A DNA stretch of 64,000 nt from Saprospiraceae bacterium. GTDB lineage: Bacteria > Bacteroidota > Bacteroidia > Chitinophagales > Saprospiraceae. The number at the start of each line of letters is the position of its first letter. Position 1 is the stretch's first letter. Below are positions 47,541 to 57,478 of the stretch, one piece after another. Location of the stretch: positions 1-64,000 of the forward strand of contig JABDMH010000136.1 of the NCBI GenBank assembly GCA_013001595.1, in the 5' to 3' direction. The notes beneath the pieces were generated by a model, which saw only the letters and a program-made list of their open reading frames with translations, was not told where the DNA came from and did not search any database. The translations under genes were made by a program, and so were the position numbers.

Positions 47541-48011
47541 ATGACATTACCTGAAGACCCGGCCAGTCGCAGGTCCTTCAATATTTACTTGGGAATCATC
47601 ATCGTCATTATGTTAATCACCGGGGTGATGGCTTTGGTTGATATTTGGCATGGCGATGTGGTGGAAAGTACCGAATTAGGTGAAGAACGTCAGTTGCGGT
47701 TACCCGATGGCACTCAAGTGACGTTACAGCAATCCTCGGAGCTAACTTTTCATAAAGGGGATCCCCAGGAACTGCGATTGCAGGGATCGGCGATATTTAA
47801 TACCCAGAATCGTGAAGTAAAAACGAAAGATTTAGAAGTAGAAACCATGGACCTCACGGTAGAAGCTGGGTCGGCTCGTTTTTCAATGGCGTATTCTGAT
47901 CGGACTTCCGTTGAAGTCTTGGCAGGACAAGTGACCGTTGTCCTTAAGCCAGATGGATATGAAAAGGTCCTTGAGGCTGGTGATTCCATCAGTCATCGCC
48001 ACCAACCCTAG
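47541..48011 (+). CDS. FecR-domain membrane protein
   Basis: A 156-residue protein with one membrane helix (about residues 14-36) and a periplasmic FecR-type beta domain (RQLRLPDGTQVTLQQSSEL, FSMAYSDRTSVEVLAGQVTV). FecR proteins normally partner an ECF sigma and a TonB receptor, but neither is adjacent; the nearest sigma is 4.3 kb away with other genes between. The cytoplasmic part is too short (about 13 residues) for an anti-sigma domain, so it probably does something else. Confidence 0.8.
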   Translation: MTLPEDPASRRSFNIYLGIIIVIMLITGVMALVDIWHGDVVESTELGEERQLRLPDGTQVTLQQSSELTFHKGDPQELRLQGSAIFNTQNREVKTKDLEVETMDLTVEAGSARFSMAYSDRTSVEVLAGQVTVVLKPDGYEKVLEAGDSISHRHQP

Positions 48012-48026
48012 TATTAAACGGTAATG

Positions 48027-49247
48027 TCAACGTCTGGTTTTATCCACGAAAGGGTCATAGGATCCTTCAGCCACCTGCTTTACTTTTTGCAAGAATTGAA
48101 ATCCATATTTTCTATCTGGAAGCAGGTATCCACCTTCAATCCATTCATTCCATGAGAAAATGGTGATTATCTGGGGCTGATCAAGATGTGTTGCAGAATA
48201 CTCCTTGGCTTCCTGCAGATAGGCGGCGAAACTTGCAGGCGATTGATGATAGCGAACAATATCTTTGGCTCCTTTTTTGGGGAACCTCGGCGTATCATCC
48301 CAACCTATGGATACATTGGGAAAAAAGGGTATCGATACTCTTTGATCCCAGTGATTGCGAATGTCGATGGCTTTTTCAGCCCAGTGAATATAATCTTGTT
48401 CTCTCATCCAACCCCAATTGTACTGGGTAAGGCTATTTATCTTTAGTGATTGGTAGGTTTTTAACCTATCAGGATTAGTTCTACCATAGATAATGAGCTG
48501 GATGTGTAAATCTGGAAAACCGGCCTCTTTTGTCTTCTCCCTAAAGTATTCCAAGGCCTTTTTTGTCTGGCCTAAGCCTCCAAGGCCATCAATTAGGTTA
48601 TTCAAGCTGAAGATGGAGAAGACGGGGCTGCCGTCAATTTTTAAGTAGTTATCTTCTTTGAAATATCTACTAATTACCCTATCGACAACGCGCTCGAAAT
48701 TCATTAAGTCTACTGCACCTCTCCATAACAAAGTATCGACGCCCTCATATTTATGGACATTCCAATAGTTTTGTTTTACATCGTGATTGGCCCACATTAA
48801 ATAGAAATTCATTTTATCCCGATTATCGGCTTTCAGGAATCCATCATTCAGAGTGCTCTCAAGAAAGGGTCCTTCATCAAACCAATACCAATCAAAGATG
48901 AAGGTGTTTATGTTATGTGCTGTCGCTGCTTCGATCCATTTCTCCATGACTTTTGGGTCATTATCCATTTCATAACCCCAAAGCGGTACCTTTGGCTGAT
49001 AGTGTCCCTCGAATCGAGTGCTGCCTTTCTTGATAACTTCCCATTCTCCCATTTTGTCAGGCCAAAGCATGTCTCCGAAGCGCTGGTCATGATGACAAGA
49101 TGGCCAGATGTATGCGGCTATATTGATGCTGTTATTTTCTTCCGTTTGGTGTGATTCTGCGGAGGAAGAAGTCGGGCTGTCTTGAGCTATAATGGTCACG
49201 TGCAGACATCCAGAAGTTATCATAAAAGCGATCAGTATACGGAGCAT
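48027..49247 (-). CDS. GH99-like (WbsX-type) domain protein, exported
   Basis: About 406 residues from the ATG at 49247, which opens a signal peptide (MLRILIAFMITSGC); ATGs at 49295 and 49358 would add a non-signal extension. AAYIWPSCHHDQRF, FIFDWYWFDEGP, IYGRTNPDRL, and IFSWNEWIEGGYLLPD are typical of WbsX/GH99-like proteins. The WNEW glutamate is a likely catalytic residue. It may act on mannose-containing or other surface glycans. It follows alkC. Confidence 0.83.
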   Translation of the reverse strand: MLRILIAFMITSGCLHVTIIAQDSPTSSSAESHQTEENNSINIAAYIWPSCHHDQRFGDMLWPDKMGEWEVIKKGSTRFEGHYQPKVPLWGYEMDNDPKVMEKWIEAATAHNINTFIFDWYWFDEGPFLESTLNDGFLKADNRDKMNFYLMWANHDVKQNYWNVHKYEGVDTLLWRGAVDLMNFERVVDRVISRYFKEDNYLKIDGSPVFSIFSLNNLIDGLGGLGQTKKALEYFREKTKEAGFPDLHIQLIIYGRTNPDRLKTYQSLKINSLTQYNWGWMREQDYIHWAEKAIDIRNHWDQRVSIPFFPNVSIGWDDTPRFPKKGAKDIVRYHQSPASFAAYLQEAKEYSATHLDQPQIITIFSWNEWIEGGYLLPDRKYGFQFLQKVKQVAEGSYDPFVDKTRR

Positions 49248-49317
49248 GCAATTGATGCATAGAAAGTATTTGCATCTAAATGAAGTGCGGTACATATAGG
49301 TTTCTTTTGACAGTGTA

Positions 49318-50421
49318 TTATTGCAGATTAAAAGTGTGAGCATCAAGTTCCTGACCATTGATTATTGGTGCAATTTTATGTAGTCCAGGATGAAGTTTTC
49401 GCGTCGTAATTACTCTGAAGTGTTGCCTCCTTTGGATTTTGGTTTTTGAGTCCTTAGGATAAGATCTTTCGCTGATTTTATAGACTTTCTTAGACAAGCT
49501 TCCATTTGCTTTCTGGTAGTAGATGGCATATTCCAATCTGACTTTTGTATCTGAACTGCTCTGATTGCACAATACAAATGAGAATTCAAGATCTTCCCCG
49601 ATAGATATATTAGATTTTGCAATAGAGAAATTCGCAATGTCTAGCTCTTCAATTGATCCGAATCCGAATAATTTCATGAGCTCGGGATTGCCTTGCTTTA
49701 GCAATGTCCTACAGGCATGCTTTACCAATGCATCGATTTCTCTATTATTTCCCTTCCATTTTACCGCAATGTCAATAACTACTTGAGGGTGATCTTTTGA
49801 AATATCATTTAGGTTATTTGCCACACTTCTCCTAACTGAACCCGATGGGTCTTTCTTCAGGTTTTCGAGAATGGGTATGATTGGGCTGGGGTTTTCTTTC
49901 AAAAAGGGAATGGCCATTGCCCAAGGCAGTCTCGGCCTGCAACCCTCCGACGATAGTCTTCTAACCATTGGATTAGGATGTGTAGACCATGCTAGCATTT
50001 GATGCATCATTTTTTTGGGATATCTTATGAGAAAGGGCCTCACAGCAAATTCACAGGTTATAAATTGGGTAATGGTTTCAATGGCCTTGATTGATACTGG
50101 ATAATGATCCAGGCCATAGACTTCGATAAAATCAGGAAGAAAGATATAGCCGAGCAGGTCCCGCTGGCTACTTTTGGTTTTAAGAATGGGTATCAGTGTC
50201 AGCAGCAATTCGACTTTTCTTTCGAAAGCTCCTGGAAGATGGCTATTCAGCACCACAGTTATGTGTCGCATTCTTTCCTTTAGCTCCCGGTCCTGCCACG
50301 TGGTATCGAGAATATCATGGACGAACAATTTTCTATTTAAACCGGGCACAATCTCTTGCAGGGTATCGGATAACTTCTCTATGAAAGAGGCATTAAAGAC
50401 GTTCTTAAGCGGTTCGGCCAT
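49318..50421 (-). CDS. AlkC-type DNA alkylation repair protein with Ig-like tail
   Basis: A 367-residue HEAT-repeat DNA glycosylase. The motifs RRLSSEGCRPRLPWA and VRRSVANNLNDISKDHP are signatures of the AlkC/AlkD-like family, which excises N3-alkyl purines. The last 100 residues form a beta domain (IEELDIANFSIAKSNISIG onward) like the Ig-like domain of one AlkC subgroup, where it touches the DNA. It lies 26 bases after the DUF1801 gene. Confidence 0.87.
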   Translation of the reverse strand: MAEPLKNVFNASFIEKLSDTLQEIVPGLNRKLFVHDILDTTWQDRELKERMRHITVVLNSHLPGAFERKVELLLTLIPILKTKSSQRDLLGYIFLPDFIEVYGLDHYPVSIKAIETITQFITCEFAVRPFLIRYPKKMMHQMLAWSTHPNPMVRRLSSEGCRPRLPWAMAIPFLKENPSPIIPILENLKKDPSGSVRRSVANNLNDISKDHPQVVIDIAVKWKGNNREIDALVKHACRTLLKQGNPELMKLFGFGSIEELDIANFSIAKSNISIGEDLEFSFVLCNQSSSDTKVRLEYAIYYQKANGSLSKKVYKISERSYPKDSKTKIQRRQHFRVITTRKLHPGLHKIAPIINGQELDAHTFNLQ

Positions 50422-50447
50422 AACTTAATAAGAGCTACTTATACTGC

Positions 50448-50876
50448 TCAAAGTCCAAGATTGGGTAAACCTTTTACTGAATGATAGGTGAGACCAGCAG
50501 CGATGCACTTTTTAAGTGCTTCTACTGGCAATTTGTCTTTCATTTGAAAAACGATGGCTCGATTGCCTTCGTAGTTGAATGTGTCATTAAATACCGCTTC
50601 AAATGAGGGTACGAGTTTACTGGTGCATTTAAAATAGACGGCATACTGATTTGGTGTCTTTGATTTCCAATCGATGCGAATGGTACTTCCATTCTTGGTT
50701 AGATAGCTTGGCTCGCCCCATTTTAGTGTCTCCTCAATTTCACTAACATTGGCAGATTCTTCCGCCACCCCCAAGATGATATTTCTCAACTGAAGTAGCT
50801 TTGTCCTGGCAAATTCAGGATATTTCTCAAAAACCAATTCAACTCTGGGGTCACTAAGTACTGTCAGATTGGTCAT
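50448..50876 (-). CDS. DUF1801-domain protein
   Basis: A 142-residue YdhG-like protein. IEETLKWGEPSYLTKNGSTI, YAVYFKCTSKLV and the C-terminal GLTYHSVKGLP match DUF1801, a widespread family of unknown function. It is the first gene of a likely operon with alkC. Confidence 0.85.
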   Translation of the reverse strand: MTNLTVLSDPRVELVFEKYPEFARTKLLQLRNIILGVAEESANVSEIEETLKWGEPSYLTKNGSTIRIDWKSKTPNQYAVYFKCTSKLVPSFEAVFNDTFNYEGNRAIVFQMKDKLPVEALKKCIAAGLTYHSVKGLPNLGL

Positions 50877-51070
50877 ATCTTGAAATAATCAAAATTTCGG
50901 CAGAAGTTATCAAATTATTTACAAAGACTCCTGAAGGCTCCAGTACATATTGACACTGATGATTGTTTGAGTGGATTCTTGCCTTCAATGTTTTTTACTG
51001 GTAGATACTTGAAATTGAAGGGATTTCATGATCTTGGTGAATATTTAATTGGTCGGTATAATGTGCAAAT

Positions 51071-52279
51071 ATGATTAACGTCGCTAGGTTATCGGTGTTC
51101 TTATTTTTTGCCTTGTGCAATTCTTTGCAGTCCATAGGGCAGATTCATATTGATGCTGATTTCCCAGGCGGCAATGGGGTTGTCGATTCAATCATCGGAG
51201 ATACAGTCTATTTCCACCCAGATCTCACGGGAACCGAAGGGGATTGGTTTTATTGGAACTTCCGAGCCATTAGCGATCAACCACAAACCTGGCACTTCAA
51301 ATCTACCAAGCCTAATGTGATGACTGCATTGGGTGCAGCATTTTCCGAGGATGGAGGATATCACTGGCAGTGGATTGATCAACAGCATAATTTGGGGCAA
51401 GATGTTTTTGCCTTTACCTTCAGTGGGTTCGACCAGGCCATTCGTTTCAGTTTTGCGCAACCGTATACGCAAAAGAACTTCGAGCGCTTCATAACATCTT
51501 ACCAAGATGATGAGCGCCTCCATCTTTCATCCCTGTGCCAATCCAACCAAGGTAGGAACGTCGAACAGCTAGTGATTAGTAATTTTCGCAGCGAGGCAAG
51601 CTCTAAGATCTTGATTATTGGAAGGGCTCATGCCTGCGAGATGATGACCAACTATGTAATTGAAGGGATTATTGAGGCATTGCTAAGCGGTACACCTGCA
51701 ATGGCATCTCTACTAGAGAAGGCAGAGGTTATGATCATTCCCTTTCTCGACAAAGATGGCGTGGAAAACGGTAATCAGGGCAAAAATCGAATTCCGCGTG
51801 ACCATAATCGCGATTATTCCGGTGAAAGCATCTATGCTACCACTCGAAAGATTCGATCATTTATTCCAAAATGGACTGGTGACCTTCCTTGGATAGGTAT
51901 TGATTTGCATAATCCATGGATAAAAGGAACGAATAATGAATGGGCATATCTTGTCGGCAATGCAAATCCGGAGATTGAAGAACAGCAAAGACGGTTCGCC
52001 CAGATTTTAGCTGAGAGTCGTCGCGGATCCCTAATCTTCGATACTAAACACGGTCTCTTGGCCTTTGGAGAAGCATGGAATAAGGGCAGCAACTACGAGA
52101 AGGGTAAGCCATTCACTGCCTGGGCAGGGCAATTTTTTGGTAAGGGCTTACGCCTTACTACAACGTTGGAGTTTCCTTATGCTATAAATCACGATCAGGT
52201 GGTGACAGCGGACAATGCACGTTCATTTGGTCAGGATCTAATTCATGCAGCAGCCATTTATCTTGCCGTTATAGAATAG
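51071..52279 (+). CDS. Exported M14-family zinc carboxypeptidase, CCP-like
   Basis: A 402-residue exported peptidase. The signal peptide ends in SIGQ. An N-terminal beta domain (DWFYWNFRAI) of the cytosolic-carboxypeptidase type precedes the M14 domain. The zinc ligands are in GRAHACEM and IDLHNP, and the catalytic glutamate is in TTTLEFPY. RIPRDHNRDY supplies the substrate-carboxylate arginine. CCPs trim C-terminal residues; the natural substrate here is unknown. Confidence 0.86.
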   Translation: MINVARLSVFLFFALCNSLQSIGQIHIDADFPGGNGVVDSIIGDTVYFHPDLTGTEGDWFYWNFRAISDQPQTWHFKSTKPNVMTALGAAFSEDGGYHWQWIDQQHNLGQDVFAFTFSGFDQAIRFSFAQPYTQKNFERFITSYQDDERLHLSSLCQSNQGRNVEQLVISNFRSEASSKILIIGRAHACEMMTNYVIEGIIEALLSGTPAMASLLEKAEVMIIPFLDKDGVENGNQGKNRIPRDHNRDYSGESIYATTRKIRSFIPKWTGDLPWIGIDLHNPWIKGTNNEWAYLVGNANPEIEEQQRRFAQILAESRRGSLIFDTKHGLLAFGEAWNKGSNYEKGKPFTAWAGQFFGKGLRLTTTLEFPYAINHDQVVTADNARSFGQDLIHAAAIYLAVIE

Positions 52280-52503
52280 AATAGTTTTGCTTTTAGTCGC
52301 CTGGTCGATCAGGGTTTTGAAAAAAAGCCATCAAACTTAGATCACTTCGGAATCGGATTTGTCGAGGTTGGACTTTTCGATGGAATGAAGTCGTCTTAGA
52401 GCCCGTCAACCAAAATGCATAGATTGTTGCTGCCGTTGAAGGTTAAAACCCTATATTTATAGATACAGCATTCCTTAGTTCGTAATCCTGTAAAAAATCA
52501 ATC

Positions 52504-54108
52504 ATGAAGCGACGAGATTTTATTAAAGTGTCTTCAGCCTCTGGGGTAGCAGGTATGGTAGGACCAGAGTACTTACCCCTGGCCAGTGGTTCCGTTGGAG
52601 AGGAGGATGGTTTTGATTTACATCCGTTCATCAAAGAACATCCTGAGGCTGTTTTCATAAATCGTACTCGGGTAAAGAAGATCACCAATGATAAAACCAT
52701 TTATAAGGCCGCAAATAAATTGGCTGGTGAGATGTTTGTGAAAAGTTCAAGTGAAAAAGGTTTTTCTAACAGTACAAAGGTTACCTGCAAGCCCAACTGG
52801 ACTTGCAATGGTGGACCCGAAATGGATCCTGAGGAAAAGCTAGGCATTACCACAGACATACACTTTGTAGAGGGATTTCTGAAAGGTGTCCAAACACTAG
52901 GGCCACAGCAGTTTTATCTACGGGAATGTGCTTGTCCGCAAAATTGGGAGGCCAATGGTTGGACAGCAATGGCAAAAAGGAATGGCTTTGATTTCAGAGA
53001 CCTTACCTCTAAAGATTATTGGAACCTTAGTGAGGATGATTTAATATTTCGAGATGTGCCTGATGGAGTAGTTTTCAATAAGGTTGCCTTCATGGCACCA
53101 ATGACGGCACCAGATACCTTTTTAATCAACATCGCCAAATTCAAGGCGCATATGATGGGCATAACTGGTGCCGTAAAGAACCTTCAGGGTATAACCGCAC
53201 GAAAATTTCATCAGTATTGTGGAGGGGTCTTTGATATTTTTAAATCCTACGATAAGCGGTATCATCAATTTTTTCATGCCGACTATATGGAGAAAATTAA
53301 GTCCTTACATGAGAGACATGTGGCTGAGGGGCTTCCACGTTGGAATGCCATTCCTATTGGTTCCTCATTTGGCGGAGGAGTATTTATGGAGCAATGGGTA
53401 CAAAGAATGCTTGATTCTTACAGTGTAACACCTACCGGTATTAATATGATCGAGGGTGTATACAGTTTAGATGGTAACGGATTTGGAAGTGGTCCACATA
53501 AAGGTAGGGGTAAAACCTACAAGTCCAACCAGGTGATCTTTGGCAAAGACGCTTTCCGAGTTGACATCATTGCGCACTGGTTGGCAGGTCATGAACCGGG
53601 TAACTTTGGCTTATTCCACATCGGTATTGAAAGAGGACTCTCAGACGTACTTAATCCATCTGACATTCCGCTATATCTATGGGAAGATGGAAAAGCCAAA
53701 AAAATTAAGTTGGACACTTTGAAAAGAACTCCGCTACTTACAAATTATCTCACGTTAGGTGATGAGGTTACCCATGAGGACAAATATCACTTATGTGATG
53801 AACCTTTTGACTATAGTGCCTGGAAGGGATTAGGCAATGTGAATCCCGTTGAAAGACCATCCATCCGAGCACTGGGCACAAATGCAAGGGACAATGTAGT
53901 TATGGAGGTGGCCGTGCCGGAGGAAGGCAATGTGTATATGGATATACTAAATAAGAAGGGCGAATTAGTTTGGCGGATGGAAGCTCCGGACCTGGAACCT
54001 GGCAAGCACGAGATGGTTTGGGATGGATTTTCTCAGCCCGGAATATATAACGTGTATGTCAAGGGAATGAATTGGGATGCTACTAGAGAAATGGTGATTT
54101 ACAGCTGA
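52504..54108 (+). CDS. Tat-exported DUF362 protein with FlgD-like C-terminal domain
   Basis: A 534-residue protein starting MKRRDFIKVSSASG, a twin-arginine-like leader. The DUF362 domain covers about 55-430 (TYKSNQVIFGKDAF, PDTFLINIAKFKAHMMGITG, VKNLQGITARKFHQYC). DUF362 proteins often carry iron-sulphur ferredoxin segments, but no such cysteine motif is visible here. The last 70 residues (YMDILNKKGELVWRMEAPDL) look like a FlgD-type Ig domain. Function unknown; periplasmic or secreted. Confidence 0.82.
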   Translation: MKRRDFIKVSSASGVAGMVGPEYLPLASGSVGEEDGFDLHPFIKEHPEAVFINRTRVKKITNDKTIYKAANKLAGEMFVKSSSEKGFSNSTKVTCKPNWTCNGGPEMDPEEKLGITTDIHFVEGFLKGVQTLGPQQFYLRECACPQNWEANGWTAMAKRNGFDFRDLTSKDYWNLSEDDLIFRDVPDGVVFNKVAFMAPMTAPDTFLINIAKFKAHMMGITGAVKNLQGITARKFHQYCGGVFDIFKSYDKRYHQFFHADYMEKIKSLHERHVAEGLPRWNAIPIGSSFGGGVFMEQWVQRMLDSYSVTPTGINMIEGVYSLDGNGFGSGPHKGRGKTYKSNQVIFGKDAFRVDIIAHWLAGHEPGNFGLFHIGIERGLSDVLNPSDIPLYLWEDGKAKKIKLDTLKRTPLLTNYLTLGDEVTHEDKYHLCDEPFDYSAWKGLGNVNPVERPSIRALGTNARDNVVMEVAVPEEGNVYMDILNKKGELVWRMEAPDLEPGKHEMVWDGFSQPGIYNVYVKGMNWDATREMVIYS

Positions 54109-54202
54109 TGAATCAACTGTACTGATTCTACCACATCTTGTCTAGCAAAGATTTGCTTCTATATTATTGTTGTTTGTAAATACCAAAAGATATGCAGGTA
54201 TA

Positions 54203-55456
54203 CTATTCACCAAAAAGGGGTATCATATGCCGGTCCAGGAGATTTCCGGTGACCTTCTTACCAACGATCTCTTGATTTGCATTTAATGCCTCCAAATATC
54301 GATCACCGAGTTGGGCAGCAATTTTAAAACCTACATGCAGCAACTGACGTAGATCCTTATTATAAGCCGGATTTTTTTGGTCATGGGTTAAGGCAGCTAC
54401 ATATTGTTCGCTTGTCCACTGCTTTACCGCTTCCGCTGAGGGAAGGTTGGCGTCATCTATATCGATTACCGTCGCATAAGGTTCACAGAGGGCTGCCTTT
54501 TTATCCAATGCTTTTGCATAGATGTCCTTGGCGAGCTCCAGCGCGTCACCACCGGCTTCTGCCAAGCCGATCACTTCTTCCAACCAGTTGGTGCCGGCAG
54601 TCTTGATGTGTAAGCCTGCACCCGTCCGGGCCAATGCTTTTTTTATGGGCTCATAAATGGAGAATTTATCGGAGCCTGAGTGCACAGATAATTTAAGTCC
54701 TACCGGAAGTCCATAGGTACTGATGGCATGAGCGATCACAGCTAGATCGTCATTAAACTCCTTTTCAAATTGGGCAATATCACCAACATAGTCGACCCCC
54801 TTGTTGAACCGCCCGGTGAATTTTGGGGCTATTGTTTGGATGGGTATGCCTTGATCCGCGATCGCTGCAAGGATGATCAGCATCTCAGGAGGAGTTTGTG
54901 GGTTTTCGGTCTCGTCCATGGAGATCTCAGTAACAAAATCATCCACACCACCCTTTGCGTCAACAATGTGGTTGTAGATTAGCTTTGCTTTTTGGGTGGC
55001 TTTCAAAAATTGGTTGGCGGTCTTTCTGATATCTTCTTTGGTCAAGTTAAATGGTTGGTCAATACCCTTTACGGTGATGGTGCCGATTAGCTCGGGGTGT
55101 CGATCGATGAATGCATCTATTTCTAGGGTATCTGCTGCCTCCCCAATATCATCTGCCACATCCAGTGTAAAGAAATCACTTGGTGCTATAAACCGGTCCA
55201 CGGTGTCAAGATTGATGTGATCTGCATCAAGCAAGTAATCATTAGACCATCCAAGATCTGCAACAGCTTTGTCAGCAGCATCTCTGGTTTGCTGTGGCTG
55301 TGATCCAATGATGTCATGCTCACGGTTGGATTTGTTCCAGACCGGAACAATATCGATACCCAGCTCTTTGGCCGCTATGAAGGCTTTTAGTTGTGCATGA
55401 GCACTTTGAGCGAATCGATCACCAACGCCAAAGGTGAATTTAGGACATGTTTTCAT
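54203..55456 (-). CDS. uxaE: Tagaturonate/fructuronate epimerase, UxaE family
   Basis: A 417-residue enzyme. KFTFGVGDRFAQSAHAQL, PVWNKSNREHDIIGS, DADHINLDTVDRFI and SDFFTLDVADDIGEA are characteristic of UxaE, which interconverts D-tagaturonate and D-fructuronate in uronate breakdown, using a metal ion. KLSVHSGSDKFSIY and the C-terminal HVGFKIAAQLGDRY are also typical. No other uronate genes are adjacent. Confidence 0.85.
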   Translation of the reverse strand: MKTCPKFTFGVGDRFAQSAHAQLKAFIAAKELGIDIVPVWNKSNREHDIIGSQPQQTRDAADKAVADLGWSNDYLLDADHINLDTVDRFIAPSDFFTLDVADDIGEAADTLEIDAFIDRHPELIGTITVKGIDQPFNLTKEDIRKTANQFLKATQKAKLIYNHIVDAKGGVDDFVTEISMDETENPQTPPEMLIILAAIADQGIPIQTIAPKFTGRFNKGVDYVGDIAQFEKEFNDDLAVIAHAISTYGLPVGLKLSVHSGSDKFSIYEPIKKALARTGAGLHIKTAGTNWLEEVIGLAEAGGDALELAKDIYAKALDKKAALCEPYATVIDIDDANLPSAEAVKQWTSEQYVAALTHDQKNPAYNKDLRQLLHVGFKIAAQLGDRYLEALNANQEIVGKKVTGNLLDRHMIPLFGE

Positions 55457-55587
55457 AGAAATGTCTTTTAGTTTTTAATAGACGTACTCTTTCGGACTTA
55501 GGAATCAATGGTCATCGAAAGTATAGCTATGCTTAATTATTTTCAAACAGGGTTCAAATATAATGGATTGCGCTTCATCAACCTGGC

Positions 55588-56055
55588 CTACAAGAATTCT
55601 GTATTCAGATAGTTCCAAGCCTTGTCAAAATTAGCTGATCCTTCTTTACTCAATCCCATATTTAAGGACCAATCTTTGCCTTCAATCAGTAGCAAAAGCG
55701 CCTGAGGTGATTTCCGATAGAGGTCTTGACAGAGATGAAGAATGGACTCGGGAGGGATCTCGTGGGTACTGAATGCAAAAGATAGAGCCGGTTTACATAT
55801 TTGTACATCAAAGCCATCCTCAAGTAAGGTGCGGCAGGCGTCTACGAAAATCACCGTCTTATAGTGACTGATCACCTCAGCATCTTCCACTTGCAGTTGA
55901 TATCGAAAAATAGTATCTCCCCTATATAGACCGCTTTTTTCTAGTTTGTCTATCAGTGACCAACCCAAACCGTCATCTCCACGGCCGTTATTTCCTATAC
56001 CAACTAATAGGGTATGGTTATGATTTAAATCGTGTGTCAATGAGGTTGTCGGCAT
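55588..56055 (-). CDS. hoxW: [NiFe]-hydrogenase maturation protease
   Basis: About 155 residues. GIGNNGRGDDGLG with a metal-binding aspartate, the second segment YQLQVEDAEVI and VDACRTL fit the HycI/HyaD/HoxW endopeptidase family, which cuts the C-terminal extension of the large subunit after nickel insertion. It overlaps the end of hoxH by 38 bases from the ATG at 56055, so it is coupled to its substrate. An ATG at 56070 is also possible. Confidence 0.85.
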   Translation of the reverse strand: MPTTSLTHDLNHNHTLLVGIGNNGRGDDGLGWSLIDKLEKSGLYRGDTIFRYQLQVEDAEVISHYKTVIFVDACRTLLEDGFDVQICKPALSFAFSTHEIPPESILHLCQDLYRKSPQALLLLIEGKDWSLNMGLSKEGSANFDKAWNYLNTEFL

Positions 56056-57469
56056 GATCGAATAATTCAACTTTCAAAGGCATACTGCCCACTGCATGGG
56101 TTGCACAACTTAAGCATGGGTCATAGGCACGAATGGCAATCTCGATTTGATTTAACATGCCATCGGTGATCTCCTGTTGTTTGTCCAATACTTTTTTTGC
56201 CACCCACCGAACCGCTCGATTCATGGCTTCGTTGTTATGCGTTGTGGAGACGATCAAGTTGCATTTGACGATTTTCCCGTCATCATCAACCCGATAGTGA
56301 TGGATTAGTGTACCCCGTGGAGCTTCAATGATGCCAATGCCTTCTGGTCTTCGCTCTCCTTGGCGCATCAAGTCATCACCAAGAACGGTATCGTCGATTA
56401 ACAGTTCTTGCATCAGTTCGGCGCAATGCAACGTCTCGATTAACCTGGCCCAATGCGAATGCATGGTGCTGTTATTTGGATAACCACCCGTATAGGACTT
56501 GAACTCCTGAAGTTCTTTGTTGGCCAATGGAGTAGAGATGTATTCGCTGACGTTCAGTCTTGCCAGTGGACCCACTCTATTCCATCCTTTCTTTATTCCC
56601 AGTTCTTTTATATATGGGAATTTCATGTAAGACCACTTTTCTACCCCTTCATTGAAATAGTCAATGTACGTGTCATTTGGAATATCGTCCAGGGTTTTTT
56701 CCCCTTCACTATCAATGGCTCTCATGAAGCCATCATAAAGCTCCATACCCCCATCTTTGGTGACGAGACCCAAATGCCCGCTGGGATAATGCGCAAAGGA
56801 ATCCAACCAATCTTGATTTTTGCTGTGATAATCCTTGATGAATTGGACCATTTCCAAAGACCAATCTATCATGGTTTGCACACCAGGGATTTCCTCATCA
56901 TTGAGAAAAAATGCCCGCTCCGCCGGACTGAATGTTTTATGTACTCCGCCAGGAATGGCAGCTATCCCATGGATCCTTTTTCCTGTGATGGCTTTAATAA
57001 TCCGCTGGCCAAATTTGCGCATGAGTATGCCCTTGCGGGCCAATTCTTTGTTCTCTATAGCGACGGCAACAATGTTTCTCTGCTCTTTCGCAGCTTCCAG
57101 TCCAAATAGAAGGTCAGGTGAAGCGAGGTAAAAGAAATGCAGGGCATGAGATTGAAAGACTTGACCATAGTGCAGAAGCCGCCTCAATTTATCAGTGGTG
57201 GGTGATAGATCTGACGGGTCTACACCCACGATCTGATCCATTGCTTTAGCTGCTGCTAAGTGATGGCTCACGGGGCAAATGCCACATAGACGCTGCACCA
57301 ACATGGGTGCTTCCCAGTATGGATGTCCTTGGATAAATCGTTCAAATCCTCGAAACTCAACGATGTGAAAAAACGCATCCTTGACCGCACCCTCATCATC
57401 GAGATGCACAGTCACTCTGCCATGCCCTTCTACCCTAGTTACAGGGTCAATGATTACTTTATTAGTCAT
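56018..57469 (-). CDS. hoxH: [NiFe]-hydrogenase large subunit HoxH
   Basis: A 483-residue catalytic subunit. The nickel cysteines are C62 and C65 in RLCGICPVSHH and C452 and C455 in DPCLSCATH. A 25-residue extension after H458 is removed by the maturation protease. VTRVEGHGR is the usual L0-like start. Its neighbours identify it as group 3d (NAD-linked). It lies 9 bases after the hoxUY fusion. Confidence 0.94.
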   Translation of the reverse strand: MTNKVIIDPVTRVEGHGRVTVHLDDEGAVKDAFFHIVEFRGFERFIQGHPYWEAPMLVQRLCGICPVSHHLAAAKAMDQIVGVDPSDLSPTTDKLRRLLHYGQVFQSHALHFFYLASPDLLFGLEAAKEQRNIVAVAIENKELARKGILMRKFGQRIIKAITGKRIHGIAAIPGGVHKTFSPAERAFFLNDEEIPGVQTMIDWSLEMVQFIKDYHSKNQDWLDSFAHYPSGHLGLVTKDGGMELYDGFMRAIDSEGEKTLDDIPNDTYIDYFNEGVEKWSYMKFPYIKELGIKKGWNRVGPLARLNVSEYISTPLANKELQEFKSYTGGYPNNSTMHSHWARLIETLHCAELMQELLIDDTVLGDDLMRQGERRPEGIGIIEAPRGTLIHHYRVDDDGKIVKCNLIVSTTHNNEAMNRAVRWVAKKVLDKQQEITDGMLNQIEIAIRAYDPCLSCATHAVGSMPLKVELFDHADNLIDTRFKS

Positions 57470-57478
57470 ATCTATACC

